A stretch of 64,000 nucleotides of DNA from JAXMAO01 sp046350375. Lineage in GTDB: Bacteria > Planctomycetota > Phycisphaerae > UBA1845 > UTPLA1. Position numbers and translations under genes: made by a program. Positions 44,211 to 52,267 of the stretch are shown here, piece by piece (position 1 is the stretch's first letter; every line of letters begins with the position of its first letter). The stretch is from the NCBI GenBank assembly GCA_046350375.1, contig JAXMAO010000002.1:458526-522525 (forward strand), written 5' to 3'. Under the pieces are notes generated by a model, which did no database searches, was not told where the DNA came from, and saw only the letters and a program-made list of their open reading frames with translations.

Positions 44211-46271
44211 ATGAGAATCCTCTCAATCTTGCCACCTATGCTGGCAATCGCCCTTTCGGCACGCACCTCACTGGGCGCGCCGGTTTCGACACAATCAGCT
44301 ACCAGCCAACAGGTTACGACAAGCCGCCCCACCGCCGACCGCGATACCGGACTCGTCATCGCCAGCGTGAACCATACCGCCGCCGAGCGCGCCTGGCTGG
44401 TCTCGGCCGGCCGCACCCGCAAACCAACCTTCGACGAGCTCCGGGCACAGCAGGACGAACGCGCGGCCGCCACGCTCGACGCGCTACAGAAACTCGGCGT
44501 GAACCTGATCCTGGTCCCCTACTGCGACCCCGATCCGTCCGCCGACGCACCGGATGAACGAATCATCGCGCGACAGACGATTGCCCGCTGCCACGAACGC
44601 GGCCTGCGGGCCGGCGTCTGGTTGCCGATCGGCAAGCTCGACATCGACAACGCCACCCCGACCGAAAGCGCCCTGGCAACCGTCTGCCGCGGCGCCAACG
44701 GCAGGCCGGTGGCGGCGAACTTCCCCGGCCGGGTCTGCCTCAGTTTCGGCTTTCAGCCGGTTCGCAGCGCGGCGATTGAGCTGGCCCGCGGCGCGGTGCG
44801 CGACGGCGCCGACGCCATCTTCCTGCCCGACTGGCAGCAGGTGCTCGCCCGCGAAACGCCGGCCGTGTCGATGCTGCGCGAGCACGTCGGGCGCCTCTTC
44901 ACCGCGCAGGATGCGCTGCAGAAGGAGCTGTACGATTCGATCGAGCACGCCGGTGTGCCGAGCGGCGGCGAATCGCTGCTCATGGAATGCTGGCTCGACT
45001 GCCGCGTTACCGCGCTCACAACGGCGCTGGCTGACGTCGCCCGCGCGGCGCGGCAGATTCGGCCCGACGTGATCGTCGGCGTCGCGACCGGCGTCATCGG
45101 CCGGCAGATCGGCCTGCCCGACGGACCGGCCATCGATCCGGCCGGGCTGGCCGAGTTCGCCGATGTGCTGGTCACGCCCGGTCTGCCGCGAACCCTGCCG
45201 CGCGGCGAGATCACGCAGCAGATCGCCGACCTGAAGCTCGTGCGGGCGCGCCGCGCGCGAACCGCCCCGCAACTGCTGACGGCCGAATCTCTGGCGCAGC
45301 AACTGGCGTTCGGCGGCGATGCGGCCGGGTTCGTGACCTACTTCCGCGCCGGTCTCCCCACGCGCGATGCCGAGGCCCGCCGGCCGGTCGATCCGCGTGT
45401 CGCGCGGGGCGTGTCGGCCTATCGGCAGCGGCCGCGCCTCTTCCGCGGCATGCAGCCGGTCGCCGACGTGTGGGTCTGGCAGCCGAAGCGTGCCCGGGTC
45501 ATGCCCGGGCCGGCGCTGTCGGCGCTCGCCGCACAGAGTGTTTCAGCGCTGATTGCGCATCGCGTGCCGTTCGACTTCCTGCTCGACGAGATTCCCCAAT
45601 CCGCACCGCGCGACGCGGTGATCCTCGCGGCCGGGCTGCCGGCGGTCTCCGAAGAGCAGGCCGGGGCGCTGCGTCGCCACGTCGTCGACGGCGGCGCAGT
45701 GCTCATCATTGGCGCGATCCGGGTCGAGTCGGCCGACCGCCGCACGGTCGCAAGCGACCTGGCGACGTACCTCGCCGCGCAGAGTGGCGCGGCAGCCTCG
45801 GCGCCGGCCGAGCGCGCCGATCCGGACGCGACGATCGTGCGCACGGTCGGGGCGGGGCGGGTGGTGGCGCTGTCGCGGCCGGGCTCGCCGCTGAACTGGT
45901 GGCTGACGACGCCGCGCAATTCGAAGCTGCGCGCCGCTCCGCCGGTCGAGAGCGATGCCTTTGCGCGCGCGGTTCGCGCCGCGCTGGGGCACGATCTGCG
46001 CGTCGAAGGCGCGCTGCCGCGCGGCCTGGCGCTCGAGCTGACGGCGGGCGACCATCGCATGGCGGTTCAGTTCGTGCGGTTTGACGAGGGCCCCATGGCG
46101 GCCGGGGCAGACATGCTAGTTCGGACCAAGAATATTAATATTGTCCGCGCGGTCACTTGGTACGATTGGGACGGACCTGGGCGGCCGCTGGAGTTCCGGC
46201 GCGCCGCGGATGGCGTCCATCTGCACGTGCCGAGCGTGAGCCTCTATGGCGCGGCCTTGATCGAGTGGTAG
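44211..46271 (+). CDS. Exported glycoside-hydrolase-like protein
   Basis: 686 residues. A signal peptide (ILPPMLAIALSARTSLGA) opens the protein. An (alpha/beta)8-type region follows with DALQKLGVNLILVPYCDPD, HERGLRAGVWLPIGKLD, GADAIFLPDW and DVIVGVATG, like the barrel of putative glycosyl hydrolases (GHL or alpha-fucosidase-related). Residues of about 440-560 resemble a glutamine-amidotransferase-like fold as in beta-galactosidase trimerisation domains (AVILAAGLPAVSEEQAGALRRHVVDGGAVLIIG). A small beta-domain ends the protein. I cannot assign catalytic acids with certainty. It is transcribed away from the sigma factor gene. Confidence 0.55.
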   Translation: MRILSILPPMLAIALSARTSLGAPVSTQSATSQQVTTSRPTADRDTGLVIASVNHTAAERAWLVSAGRTRKPTFDELRAQQDERAAATLDALQKLGVNLILVPYCDPDPSADAPDERIIARQTIARCHERGLRAGVWLPIGKLDIDNATPTESALATVCRGANGRPVAANFPGRVCLSFGFQPVRSAAIELARGAVRDGADAIFLPDWQQVLARETPAVSMLREHVGRLFTAQDALQKELYDSIEHAGVPSGGESLLMECWLDCRVTALTTALADVARAARQIRPDVIVGVATGVIGRQIGLPDGPAIDPAGLAEFADVLVTPGLPRTLPRGEITQQIADLKLVRARRARTAPQLLTAESLAQQLAFGGDAAGFVTYFRAGLPTRDAEARRPVDPRVARGVSAYRQRPRLFRGMQPVADVWVWQPKRARVMPGPALSALAAQSVSALIAHRVPFDFLLDEIPQSAPRDAVILAAGLPAVSEEQAGALRRHVVDGGAVLIIGAIRVESADRRTVASDLATYLAAQSGAAASAPAERADPDATIVRTVGAGRVVALSRPGSPLNWWLTTPRNSKLRAAPPVESDAFARAVRAALGHDLRVEGALPRGLALELTAGDHRMAVQFVRFDEGPMAAGADMLVRTKNINIVRAVTWYDWDGPGRPLEFRRAADGVHLHVPSVSLYGAALIEW

Positions 46272-46299
46272 CCGACACGGTCGGGGGCGGGAGCCGAAA

Positions 46300-47397
46300 A
46301 TGAGCGCGGATATTTCGCGGCGCGGATTCGTACAGGCGGCGACAGCGACCGCCGCCGGACTGGCGCTGGGCGGGGCACTGGTTGCCGCCGCCGAAGACAC
46401 TGCGACGACCGGCCGCAAAGCCGGGCCGATCGCAATCGCCAGCGCCAACGGCCTGGTGGCGGTGGGCCGCGCGATGGAGCGGCTGCACGGCGGAGCCGAT
46501 CCGCTCGACGCCGCAATCGCCGGCGTCAACCTGGTCGAGGACGACCCGAATGACCACACTGTCGGCCTGGGCGGGCTGCCCAACGAGGACGGCGTGGTCG
46601 AGCTGGACTCGTCGGTGATGCACGGTCCGACGCACCGCGCCGGCGCGGTGGCGAGCCTGCGGAACATCCGCAACCCGTCGCGCGTGGCGCAGCAGGTGAT
46701 GCTGCGGACCGATCACGTGCTGCTGGTTGGCGAGGGGGCGCTGCGATTCGCCCGGGCGCACGGATTCATCGAGCAGGAACTGCTGACCGACGATTCGCGC
46801 CGCATCTGGCTCGACTGGAAGGAGCGCCACAGCGACAAGGACGCCTGGCTGCCGCCCGCGTCGCAACCCACCACCGCGCCGCACGCCGATGCGAACTCGC
46901 GCTACGACTGGCGACGACACTTCACCACCGGCACGATCAACCTGCTGACGCTTTCCGCCGGCGGCGATCTGGCCGGCTGCACCACCACCAGCGGGCTGGC
47001 CTTCAAGCTGCCGGGGCGCGTCGGCGACTCGCCCATCGTCGGCGCCGGGCTGTATGTCGACAATGCCGTCGGCGCCGCCGGCTCGACCGGGCGCGGCGAG
47101 GCCAACCTGCTGAATTGCTCGTCGTACTCCATCGTCGAGCAGATGCGCAGCGGCGTCGAGCCGCTGGCGGCCTGCCTCGAGCAACTGCGGCGCGTCGCCG
47201 CGCGCTGCGAGCCGCGCCTGCGCGACGCCGCCGGGCAGCCGGCGTTCGACCTGAAGTTCTACGCCCTGCGGAAAGACGGCGTGTTCGCGTCGGCCTGCCT
47301 GTGGGGGACGGGACGCGAGAAATTCGCCATTCACGACGGCCAGTCGGCGCGGCTGGCGCCGATGACGCCGCTCTACCAGCGCGCGGCGGCACGCTAG
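46300..47397 (+). CDS. Isoaspartyl peptidase / glycosylasparaginase-type Ntn hydrolase, Tat-exported
   Basis: 365 residues. The twin-arginine leader SRRGFVQAATATAAGLALGG directs Tat export of a folded protein. The alpha-chain region has LDAAIAGVNLVEDDPNDHTVGLGGLPNEDGVVELDSSVMHG, typical of N4-(beta-N-acetylglucosaminyl)-L-asparaginases. The nucleophile is Thr212 in TTGTINLLTL, which becomes N-terminal after self-cleavage, followed by GDLAGCTTTSGLAFKLPGRVGDSPIVGAGLYVD of the beta-chain. It probably removes N-linked GlcNAc-Asn or isoaspartyl bonds in the periplasm. It follows the barrel protein after 28 bases, an arrangement consistent with glycan or glycopeptide breakdown. Confidence 0.87.
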   Translation: MSADISRRGFVQAATATAAGLALGGALVAAAEDTATTGRKAGPIAIASANGLVAVGRAMERLHGGADPLDAAIAGVNLVEDDPNDHTVGLGGLPNEDGVVELDSSVMHGPTHRAGAVASLRNIRNPSRVAQQVMLRTDHVLLVGEGALRFARAHGFIEQELLTDDSRRIWLDWKERHSDKDAWLPPASQPTTAPHADANSRYDWRRHFTTGTINLLTLSAGGDLAGCTTTSGLAFKLPGRVGDSPIVGAGLYVDNAVGAAGSTGRGEANLLNCSSYSIVEQMRSGVEPLAACLEQLRRVAARCEPRLRDAAGQPAFDLKFYALRKDGVFASACLWGTGREKFAIHDGQSARLAPMTPLYQRAAAR

Positions 47398-47408
47398 GGC
47401 GCCCGTTC

Positions 47409-47744
47409 CTACTCGGCCGGCTCGATCGACGCGCTCATACTGCCGCTGCAGCGATCGATCCGCGGATCGGGCCCGAAGGCGTGAATCTGGTCGCGCTTGA
47501 ACTCGGCCCGCTCGAACGTGGTCGTTTCGACGATGACGCGCCCGGTGTGGTCGACCTCTTCGGCCATCAGGAACGACTGGCTCAGGTCGTAGGCGAAGAG
47601 CTGTTCGAGCATGTCGATCACGTATTCGTAGGTGTGGTCGTCGTCGTCGTGAAGGATGACGTGGTAGCGCGGAATCTCTCGCGGCCGCGGCGACTGCTGC
47701 GCGGGCGCGGAACGCGTGGCGACGGTGGACCCGGGGGCATTCAT
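47409..47744 (-). CDS. clpS: ATP-dependent Clp protease adaptor ClpS
   Basis: 111 residues. The core RYHVILHDDDDHTYEYVIDMLEQLF corresponds to the ClpS loop that binds N-degron residues (D-D pair), followed by MAEEVDHTGRVIVETTTFERAEFKRDQI. ClpS hands proteins with Phe/Leu/Trp/Tyr N-termini to ClpAP. The tail of about 20 residues (DPRIDRCSGSMSASIE) is longer than usual. clpA is not adjacent. It ends 11 bases from the convergent asparaginase gene. Confidence 0.9.
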   Translation of the reverse strand: MNAPGSTVATRSAPAQQSPRPREIPRYHVILHDDDDHTYEYVIDMLEQLFAYDLSQSFLMAEEVDHTGRVIVETTTFERAEFKRDQIHAFGPDPRIDRCSGSMSASIEPAE

Positions 47745-48088
47745 GATTCGGCGCTCGAAGGGTCTATCGACTGCCCCATTGTAGCGGCTGCAAGCGGCGG
47801 CCGAATCGGGGAGATTCCGGCGATTGCTCCGCCGGCCGCGCCCCCGCGGCGCCCAATCGCGGGCCGACCGCCGCCGCCCGGCGCCAGCCCATAAGCGCCC
47901 ACAAGATAAATGATTACGGTGAATTTTCTACTCGCGGGCGGGGTCCTGATATTTCGCCGGAAGTTTTCACGCGTGTCGGGGTAGTTACAGCAGTCGCGGT
48001 CAGTCGGCTTCGTGGCTCGACGGAGCGACTGACGCCCGGGGCGGGCGCGTCGGCCCGGCCTGGCACGGTGGCTTGAGGGAGGTTCGTC
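47745..48088. other. Leader region upstream of the tandem micropeptides
   Basis: 344 bases with no gene recognised. The first half is extremely GC-rich. CAGTCG (48001-48006) pairs with CGACTG (48026-48031) and may form a leader hairpin 58 bases before the first micropeptide. No convincing promoter was found; a TGGCACG at 48061 lacks the -12 element. Confidence 0.45.
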
Positions 48089-48277
48089 ATGAGCGTCACG
48101 TTCGATCAACTGGTCGCGTTCACCAATCAGGTTTGCTCGACGCTGCCTTCGCAGCTCGATGCAATCCCGCTGGTCGGCCTGCTCGCCGGGTCGATCGCGC
48201 GGATTGTCTGCACCGTCGCGTCGGCGGTGCTGGCGGGCGGGCCGGAATTCCTGGCGGCGCTGGGCGTGCACTTCTAG
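48089..48277 (+). CDS. Two-cysteine hydrophobic micropeptide 1
   Basis: 62 residues, ATG 48089 with GGGAGG about 8 bases upstream. The sequence has a polar N-terminus, Cys16, a core with LDAIPLVGLLAGSIARIV and Cys41, then VASAVLAGGPEFLAALG. It aligns without gaps to the next gene with an offset of two residues, with both cysteines 25 residues apart and 15 of 33 core positions identical. It is too short and hydrophobic for a typical enzyme; no classical signal peptide is evident. Membrane-active, secreted or scaffold roles are all possible. Upstream neighbour is clpS (divergent). Confidence 0.65.
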   Translation: MSVTFDQLVAFTNQVCSTLPSQLDAIPLVGLLAGSIARIVCTVASAVLAGGPEFLAALGVHF

Positions 48278-48348
48278 TCGAAGTGGTTACGGATTGAGTT
48301 CAGCAATCCACCCGCGCTGCGGCGCGGTTTCAAACACGGAGAACGAAC

Positions 48349-48528
48349 ATGCCTTCAACCGTTGATCTCGGCGCGATTCAGAATGTCGTCAGCACGCTGT
48401 GCCACGATCTGCCGGGCGAATTGCTGGTCATTCCCTTCGTCGGAATCATGGCCAGCCTGATCGCGCAGACCATCTGCACGATCGCCACCAGCATGCTCGA
48501 TGCGGCGGTGATGGTCTTCGGGGCGTAG
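48349..48528 (+). CDS. Two-cysteine hydrophobic micropeptide 2
   Basis: 59 residues, ATG 48349 with GGAGA 7-8 bases upstream. It is short enough to be missed by common length cut-offs. Features are Cys18, LPGELLVIPFVGIMASLIAQ, Cys43, then TIATSML and a hydrophobic end. It is a tandem paralog of micropeptide 1 (shared L-P, IP-V-G, A-x-x-I-A, C-T-x-A and final L). The 71-base spacing and shared strand suggest one transcript ending at the hairpin at 48567-48594. Confidence 0.65.
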   Translation: MPSTVDLGAIQNVVSTLCHDLPGELLVIPFVGIMASLIAQTICTIATSMLDAAVMVFGA

Positions 48529-48566
48529 CGCTGCCCGCGCGACGCAACGGCGTGGCGCACGCCAAC

Positions 48567-48594
48567 GGGCCCGTTGACTCCGGTCGACGGGCCC
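48567..48594. terminator. Strong hairpin between micropeptide 2 and mfd (bidirectional)
   Basis: GGGCCCGTTGAC (48567-48578), loop TCCG, GTCGACGGGCCC (48583-48594): 12 pairs with a single T/G wobble. It lies between the stop of the micropeptide and the stop of convergent mfd. There is no T run, but stability is high. Confidence 0.6.
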
Positions 48595-48596
48595 GC

Positions 48597-51500
48597 TCAA
48601 TTCCTCGCACTCGCGACCGGTCGCGCCTTCTCGCCCTGAATGAACCGCTGCCGCAGCACGCGCAGCAGCGTGTCGCCGTGGAAGTAGTTGTCCGGCAGGC
48701 GCCAGTGAATCGTGCGGGCGTCAACCAGCCGGACCGAGCCGGTCGCCTGCGCAAACAGCGGCTCGACGCGCTTCAGGTCGTCGATCGTGAAAATCAGGTC
48801 CGGCTCGCGCCGCAGAATCGTCCGCACGCGCCACGCCGCCGCCCGCACGCGAATGTCCGCCAGCGCCAGCAGCGTCTCGGTCTGCGGCGGCAGTCGGCCG
48901 AACGCGTCGGCCAGGTCGCGCTCCAGTTGCTCGACGTCGGCGGGCAACCGGCACGCGGCCACGCGGCGATAGATCTCCATCCGCTGCCGGTCCGACGGCA
49001 CGTAGTGCTTGGGCACGTAGGCCTCGACGTTCAGCTCCAGGTGCACGGCGGCCTCGGCGGGCGGCGCCTCGCCCTTCATCCGCTGCACGGCCTGTTCGAG
49101 CAGGGCGCAATACATCTCGTAGCCGACCGCCGCGATGTGACCCGACTGCTGCGGGCCGAGAATGTTCCCCGCGCCGCGGATCTCCAGGTCGCGCATCGCA
49201 ATCTGAAAGCCCGCCCCCAGCTCACTGAACTCCTCGATCGCTTTCAGTCGCCGCGCGGCCACGTCGGTCAGCGGCCGGTCGGGCGACAGCAGCAGATAGC
49301 AGTAGGCGCGATGCTTGTAGCGTCCGACGCGCCCGCGGAGCTGGTGCAGGTCGGCCAGCCCGAGCTGGTCGGCACGGTCAATGAAAATGGTGTTGACGTT
49401 GGGAATGTCCAACCCGGCCTCAATGATGGTGGTGCAGACCAGCACGTCGGCCTCGTGGCGGACGAAGCGCGTCATCACCTCTTCGAGCTGCTCGGGCGGC
49501 ATCTGCCCGTGGCCGACAAGGAAGCGCGCATCGGGCACGATCTCGGCCAGCGCCGCGGCGACGGCGTCGATGGTCCGCACGCGGTTGTGGACGAAATAGA
49601 CCTGCCCGTCGCGGTTCAGCTCGCGCACCAGCGCCTCGCGCACCAGGCCGCGGTCGAACGGCGTGACGCGCGTCGCGATGCTGCGACGGTCGAGCGGCGG
49701 CGTCGCCAGCGCCGAGATGTCGCGCAGGCCGATCATCGACAGGTGCAGCGTCCGCGGAATGGGCGTGGCGGTGAGCGTCAGCACGTCGACCGTCTCGCGC
49801 AGCCGCTTGAGCCGCTCCTTGTGCTCGACGCCGAAGCGCTGCTCCTCGTCGATGATCGCCAGCCCCAGGTCGGCGAAGCGCACGTCGGCCGACAGCAGGC
49901 GGTGGGTGCCGATGAGGATATCGACCTGCCCTTTCTTGGCGCGGCCGATGATGGAGCGCTGCTCGGCGCGGTCGCGCAGGCGCGAAAGCGACTCGATCGC
50001 GAACGGATACTCGGCGAACCGCTCGCGGAAGCTCTGGAAGTGCTGCTCGGCCAGCACGGTGGTCGGCACCAGCACGGCCACCTGCTTGCCGAATTCGCAC
50101 ACCTTGAACGCGGCCCGCATCGCCAGCTCGGTCTTGCCATAGCCGACGTCGCCGCACAGCAGCCGGTCCATCGGCCGCGCCCGCAGCTGGTCGCGCTTGA
50201 TGTCGCCGGCGGCAGTGAGCTGATCGGGCGTTTCGGTGTACAAGAACGCGTTTTCGAATTCGACCTGCCACGGCGTGTCGGCCGGATAGGCGACGCCGGC
50301 CTGCGTCTCGCGCCGCGCCTGCAGCGCCAGCAGGTCGGCCGCCAGGTCGCCGACCGCGACCTCGGCCCGCGCCTTGGCGGTCTTCCAGCGCGTGCCGCCC
50401 AGCTTCGAGAGCGGCGGGCGCGCCCCGCCCGAGCCGATGTACTTCTGCACCAGGTCGATCTGCGACGCCGGCACGTGCAGCGTCGCCGACTCGGCGAAGC
50501 GCAGCACCAGGAACTCCTCCTGCTTGCGCGTGCCGCTCTTCTGAATCGTCTGCAACCCGGTGAACTGCGCGATGCCGTGCACCACGTGCACGACCGTGTC
50601 TCCGGGGTTCAGGTCGAGAAACGACTGGATCGGCCGGCCCGCGGCGACGCGCCGGATGCGGTGACGCTGCGCATAGCGGTGAAACAGCTCGCGATTCGCG
50701 ACGAACAGCAGCGGCGGCGGCGCATCCGGCGCGGCCGGGCCGGCGTCTTCCGCCGGCGCGTCGCACCAGCGAAACCCGGCGTGCAGATAGCCGACGCGCG
50801 TCTCAACCGCCGCCTGCGGTCCGCCGGCCGAGCCGCGAACCTGGTCGAGCAGCTCGTTCAGCCGCTGAGACTCGGCGGCGTTGTCGCAGAAAACGACCGT
50901 GCGATGCGTCCGCGCCAGCTCGAGCAGCTGCGCCACCGCGTCGGCCGGCTTGTGCTCGAAGCTTGGCAGCGGCTGGCCGCGCGCCGCGACCACGCGCTCG
51001 GCCGGAACCGTCGCCGACGCGAAGCGACCCAGGTGCAGGCAGGCGAAGCGCGCCGCCGCACGGAAGATCGATTCGGCCGTGAACATGCCGACCGGCGTGC
51101 CCAGCCGCTGCAGCACGGTCCGCGCCAGCTCCTGCGCGTCGGCCGGTTCGGCAATTGCCACGAGCGTGTTCGCGGGCAGATAGTCGAAAAACGTGGTCGT
51201 GTCGTCCGGGCGCAGCCGGTCAAGCGGCGGCGGCAGCGTCAGCCGACAGCGCGGCAGAGCGTCAAACGATCGCTGCGATCCGATCTCGAACCGGCGGATC
51301 GACTCGATGGCATCCTCGAGGAATTCGATTCGCACGGCGTCGGTCTCGCCGGGCACGAGCACGTCGAGAATGCCGCCGCGCAGCGCGAAGTCGCCCCCCT
51401 GCTCCACCTGGTCCAGCCGCTGGAAGTTGCGCGCCGCCAGCCACTCGATCACCGCGTGCGGCGAGATCGACTGCCCCACCGAGAGCGCCAGCGCGTCGGC

Positions 51501-51905
51501 CTCGAGCACGCCGGCACGCGGCACCGGCGCCAGAAGCGCCTGGATCGGCGCGACGATCACGCCCGGCACGTCGCCGGACGCCAGCCGGTGACACAGCCGG
51601 GCGCGTTCCGCCGCCACGTCGGCCGACGCGGCGCCCTCGCCCGGCAGCGCCTCCCACGCGGGCAGCAGCGCCGGGGCGGCGTCGAGCGCAGATTCGAGGT
51701 CGTCGCGCGCGGCGTCGGCATCGTCGAGGTGAGCGGTGACGTACAGCAGCGGGCGATTCGCGCGCCGCGCGATCAAGCCGGCGACGATGGGCGCAGAGGA
51801 CCCCCACAGCCCGGCGACGGCCAGGGGGCCAGAGCCGTCGGTCGAGCGCTGCGCAATCCGCCCGATCAGCGGGTCGGCCGCGATGAGTTCCAGCGGCGAC
51901 ACCAC
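48597..51905 (-). CDS. mfd: Transcription-repair coupling factor Mfd
   Basis: 1102 residues from GTG 51905. The N-terminal UvrB-like part (GDFALRGGILDVLVPGE, AVRIEFLEDAIESIRRF) binds UvrA. The RNA-polymerase-interacting domain starts at NPGDTVVHVVHGIAQFTGL. The RecG-like translocase has Walker A GDVGYGKTELAMRAA, DEEQ in IIDEEQRFGV, TATPIPRTLHLS and QLRGRVGR. The C-terminal TRCF domain follows. Mfd removes stalled polymerase and recruits UvrAB for strand-specific repair. Length and all motifs are intact. The ribosome site is weak, and a 14-pair hairpin stands 16 bases before the start. Confidence 0.97.
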   Translation of the reverse strand: MVSPLELIAADPLIGRIAQRSTDGSGPLAVAGLWGSSAPIVAGLIARRANRPLLYVTAHLDDADAARDDLESALDAAPALLPAWEALPGEGAASADVAAERARLCHRLASGDVPGVIVAPIQALLAPVPRAGVLEADALALSVGQSISPHAVIEWLAARNFQRLDQVEQGGDFALRGGILDVLVPGETDAVRIEFLEDAIESIRRFEIGSQRSFDALPRCRLTLPPPLDRLRPDDTTTFFDYLPANTLVAIAEPADAQELARTVLQRLGTPVGMFTAESIFRAAARFACLHLGRFASATVPAERVVAARGQPLPSFEHKPADAVAQLLELARTHRTVVFCDNAAESQRLNELLDQVRGSAGGPQAAVETRVGYLHAGFRWCDAPAEDAGPAAPDAPPPLLFVANRELFHRYAQRHRIRRVAAGRPIQSFLDLNPGDTVVHVVHGIAQFTGLQTIQKSGTRKQEEFLVLRFAESATLHVPASQIDLVQKYIGSGGARPPLSKLGGTRWKTAKARAEVAVGDLAADLLALQARRETQAGVAYPADTPWQVEFENAFLYTETPDQLTAAGDIKRDQLRARPMDRLLCGDVGYGKTELAMRAAFKVCEFGKQVAVLVPTTVLAEQHFQSFRERFAEYPFAIESLSRLRDRAEQRSIIGRAKKGQVDILIGTHRLLSADVRFADLGLAIIDEEQRFGVEHKERLKRLRETVDVLTLTATPIPRTLHLSMIGLRDISALATPPLDRRSIATRVTPFDRGLVREALVRELNRDGQVYFVHNRVRTIDAVAAALAEIVPDARFLVGHGQMPPEQLEEVMTRFVRHEADVLVCTTIIEAGLDIPNVNTIFIDRADQLGLADLHQLRGRVGRYKHRAYCYLLLSPDRPLTDVAARRLKAIEEFSELGAGFQIAMRDLEIRGAGNILGPQQSGHIAAVGYEMYCALLEQAVQRMKGEAPPAEAAVHLELNVEAYVPKHYVPSDRQRMEIYRRVAACRLPADVEQLERDLADAFGRLPPQTETLLALADIRVRAAAWRVRTILRREPDLIFTIDDLKRVEPLFAQATGSVRLVDARTIHWRLPDNYFHGDTLLRVLRQRFIQGEKARPVASARN

Positions 51906-52267
51906 CGCGGATGATAGCCGACGGGGCGGCGACTGTTGAAGTCACCGCCCCGTGGCAAAGGGTCCACCGATTGTGCAATCGCCGCGCGCGGCGCGGGCGC
52001 AGAAATCTCGAGCCGGGACTGTTGCGGGACGCGCCCAATCGTCTCGCCGCAGACGGATCGCCTGCCGGCCTCGCGCGCCCGCCTCGTCCCGTATAGGACG
52101 CACAGCCGCCGCCGCGGGTCACCGAAAACCGGACAGATTCTCATGAAGTTGATGGCGGAACGACCCAGGCCGACCAGGCCCCCGGGGGCGTAGTGTTGTC
52201 CGAAACGCGGCCCGACGGCGCGGCGCCGGACGGCCGGTGTCGCGCGCCGGAAGACCGCGATGGGACG
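51906..52267. other. Gap upstream of mfd
   Basis: 362 bases between the mfd start and the stop of the next minus-strand gene. It contains the hairpin at 51921-51953. No gene or clear promoter was found in the rest. Confidence 0.5.
51921..51953. promoter_or_regulatory. Hairpin in the presumed mfd leader
   Basis: ACGGGGCGGCGACT (51921-51934), loop GTTGA, AGTCACCGCCCCGT (51940-51953): 13 of 14 positions pair. On the minus strand it lies 16-48 bases before the GTG start of mfd. There is no following T run, so a structured leader or protein-binding site is more likely than a terminator. Confidence 0.55.

Noticed and set aside
48061..48076. TGGCACG upstream of micropeptide 1 as a sigma-54 promoter
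   Set aside because: The -12 GC is absent at the correct distance and the site is only 28 bases from the start codon.
48399..51914. Open frame of over 1100 codons on the plus strand opposite mfd
   Set aside because: Arg/Gln/His-rich low-complexity composition and exact overlap with the intact mfd gene; a by-product of high GC at third codon positions.
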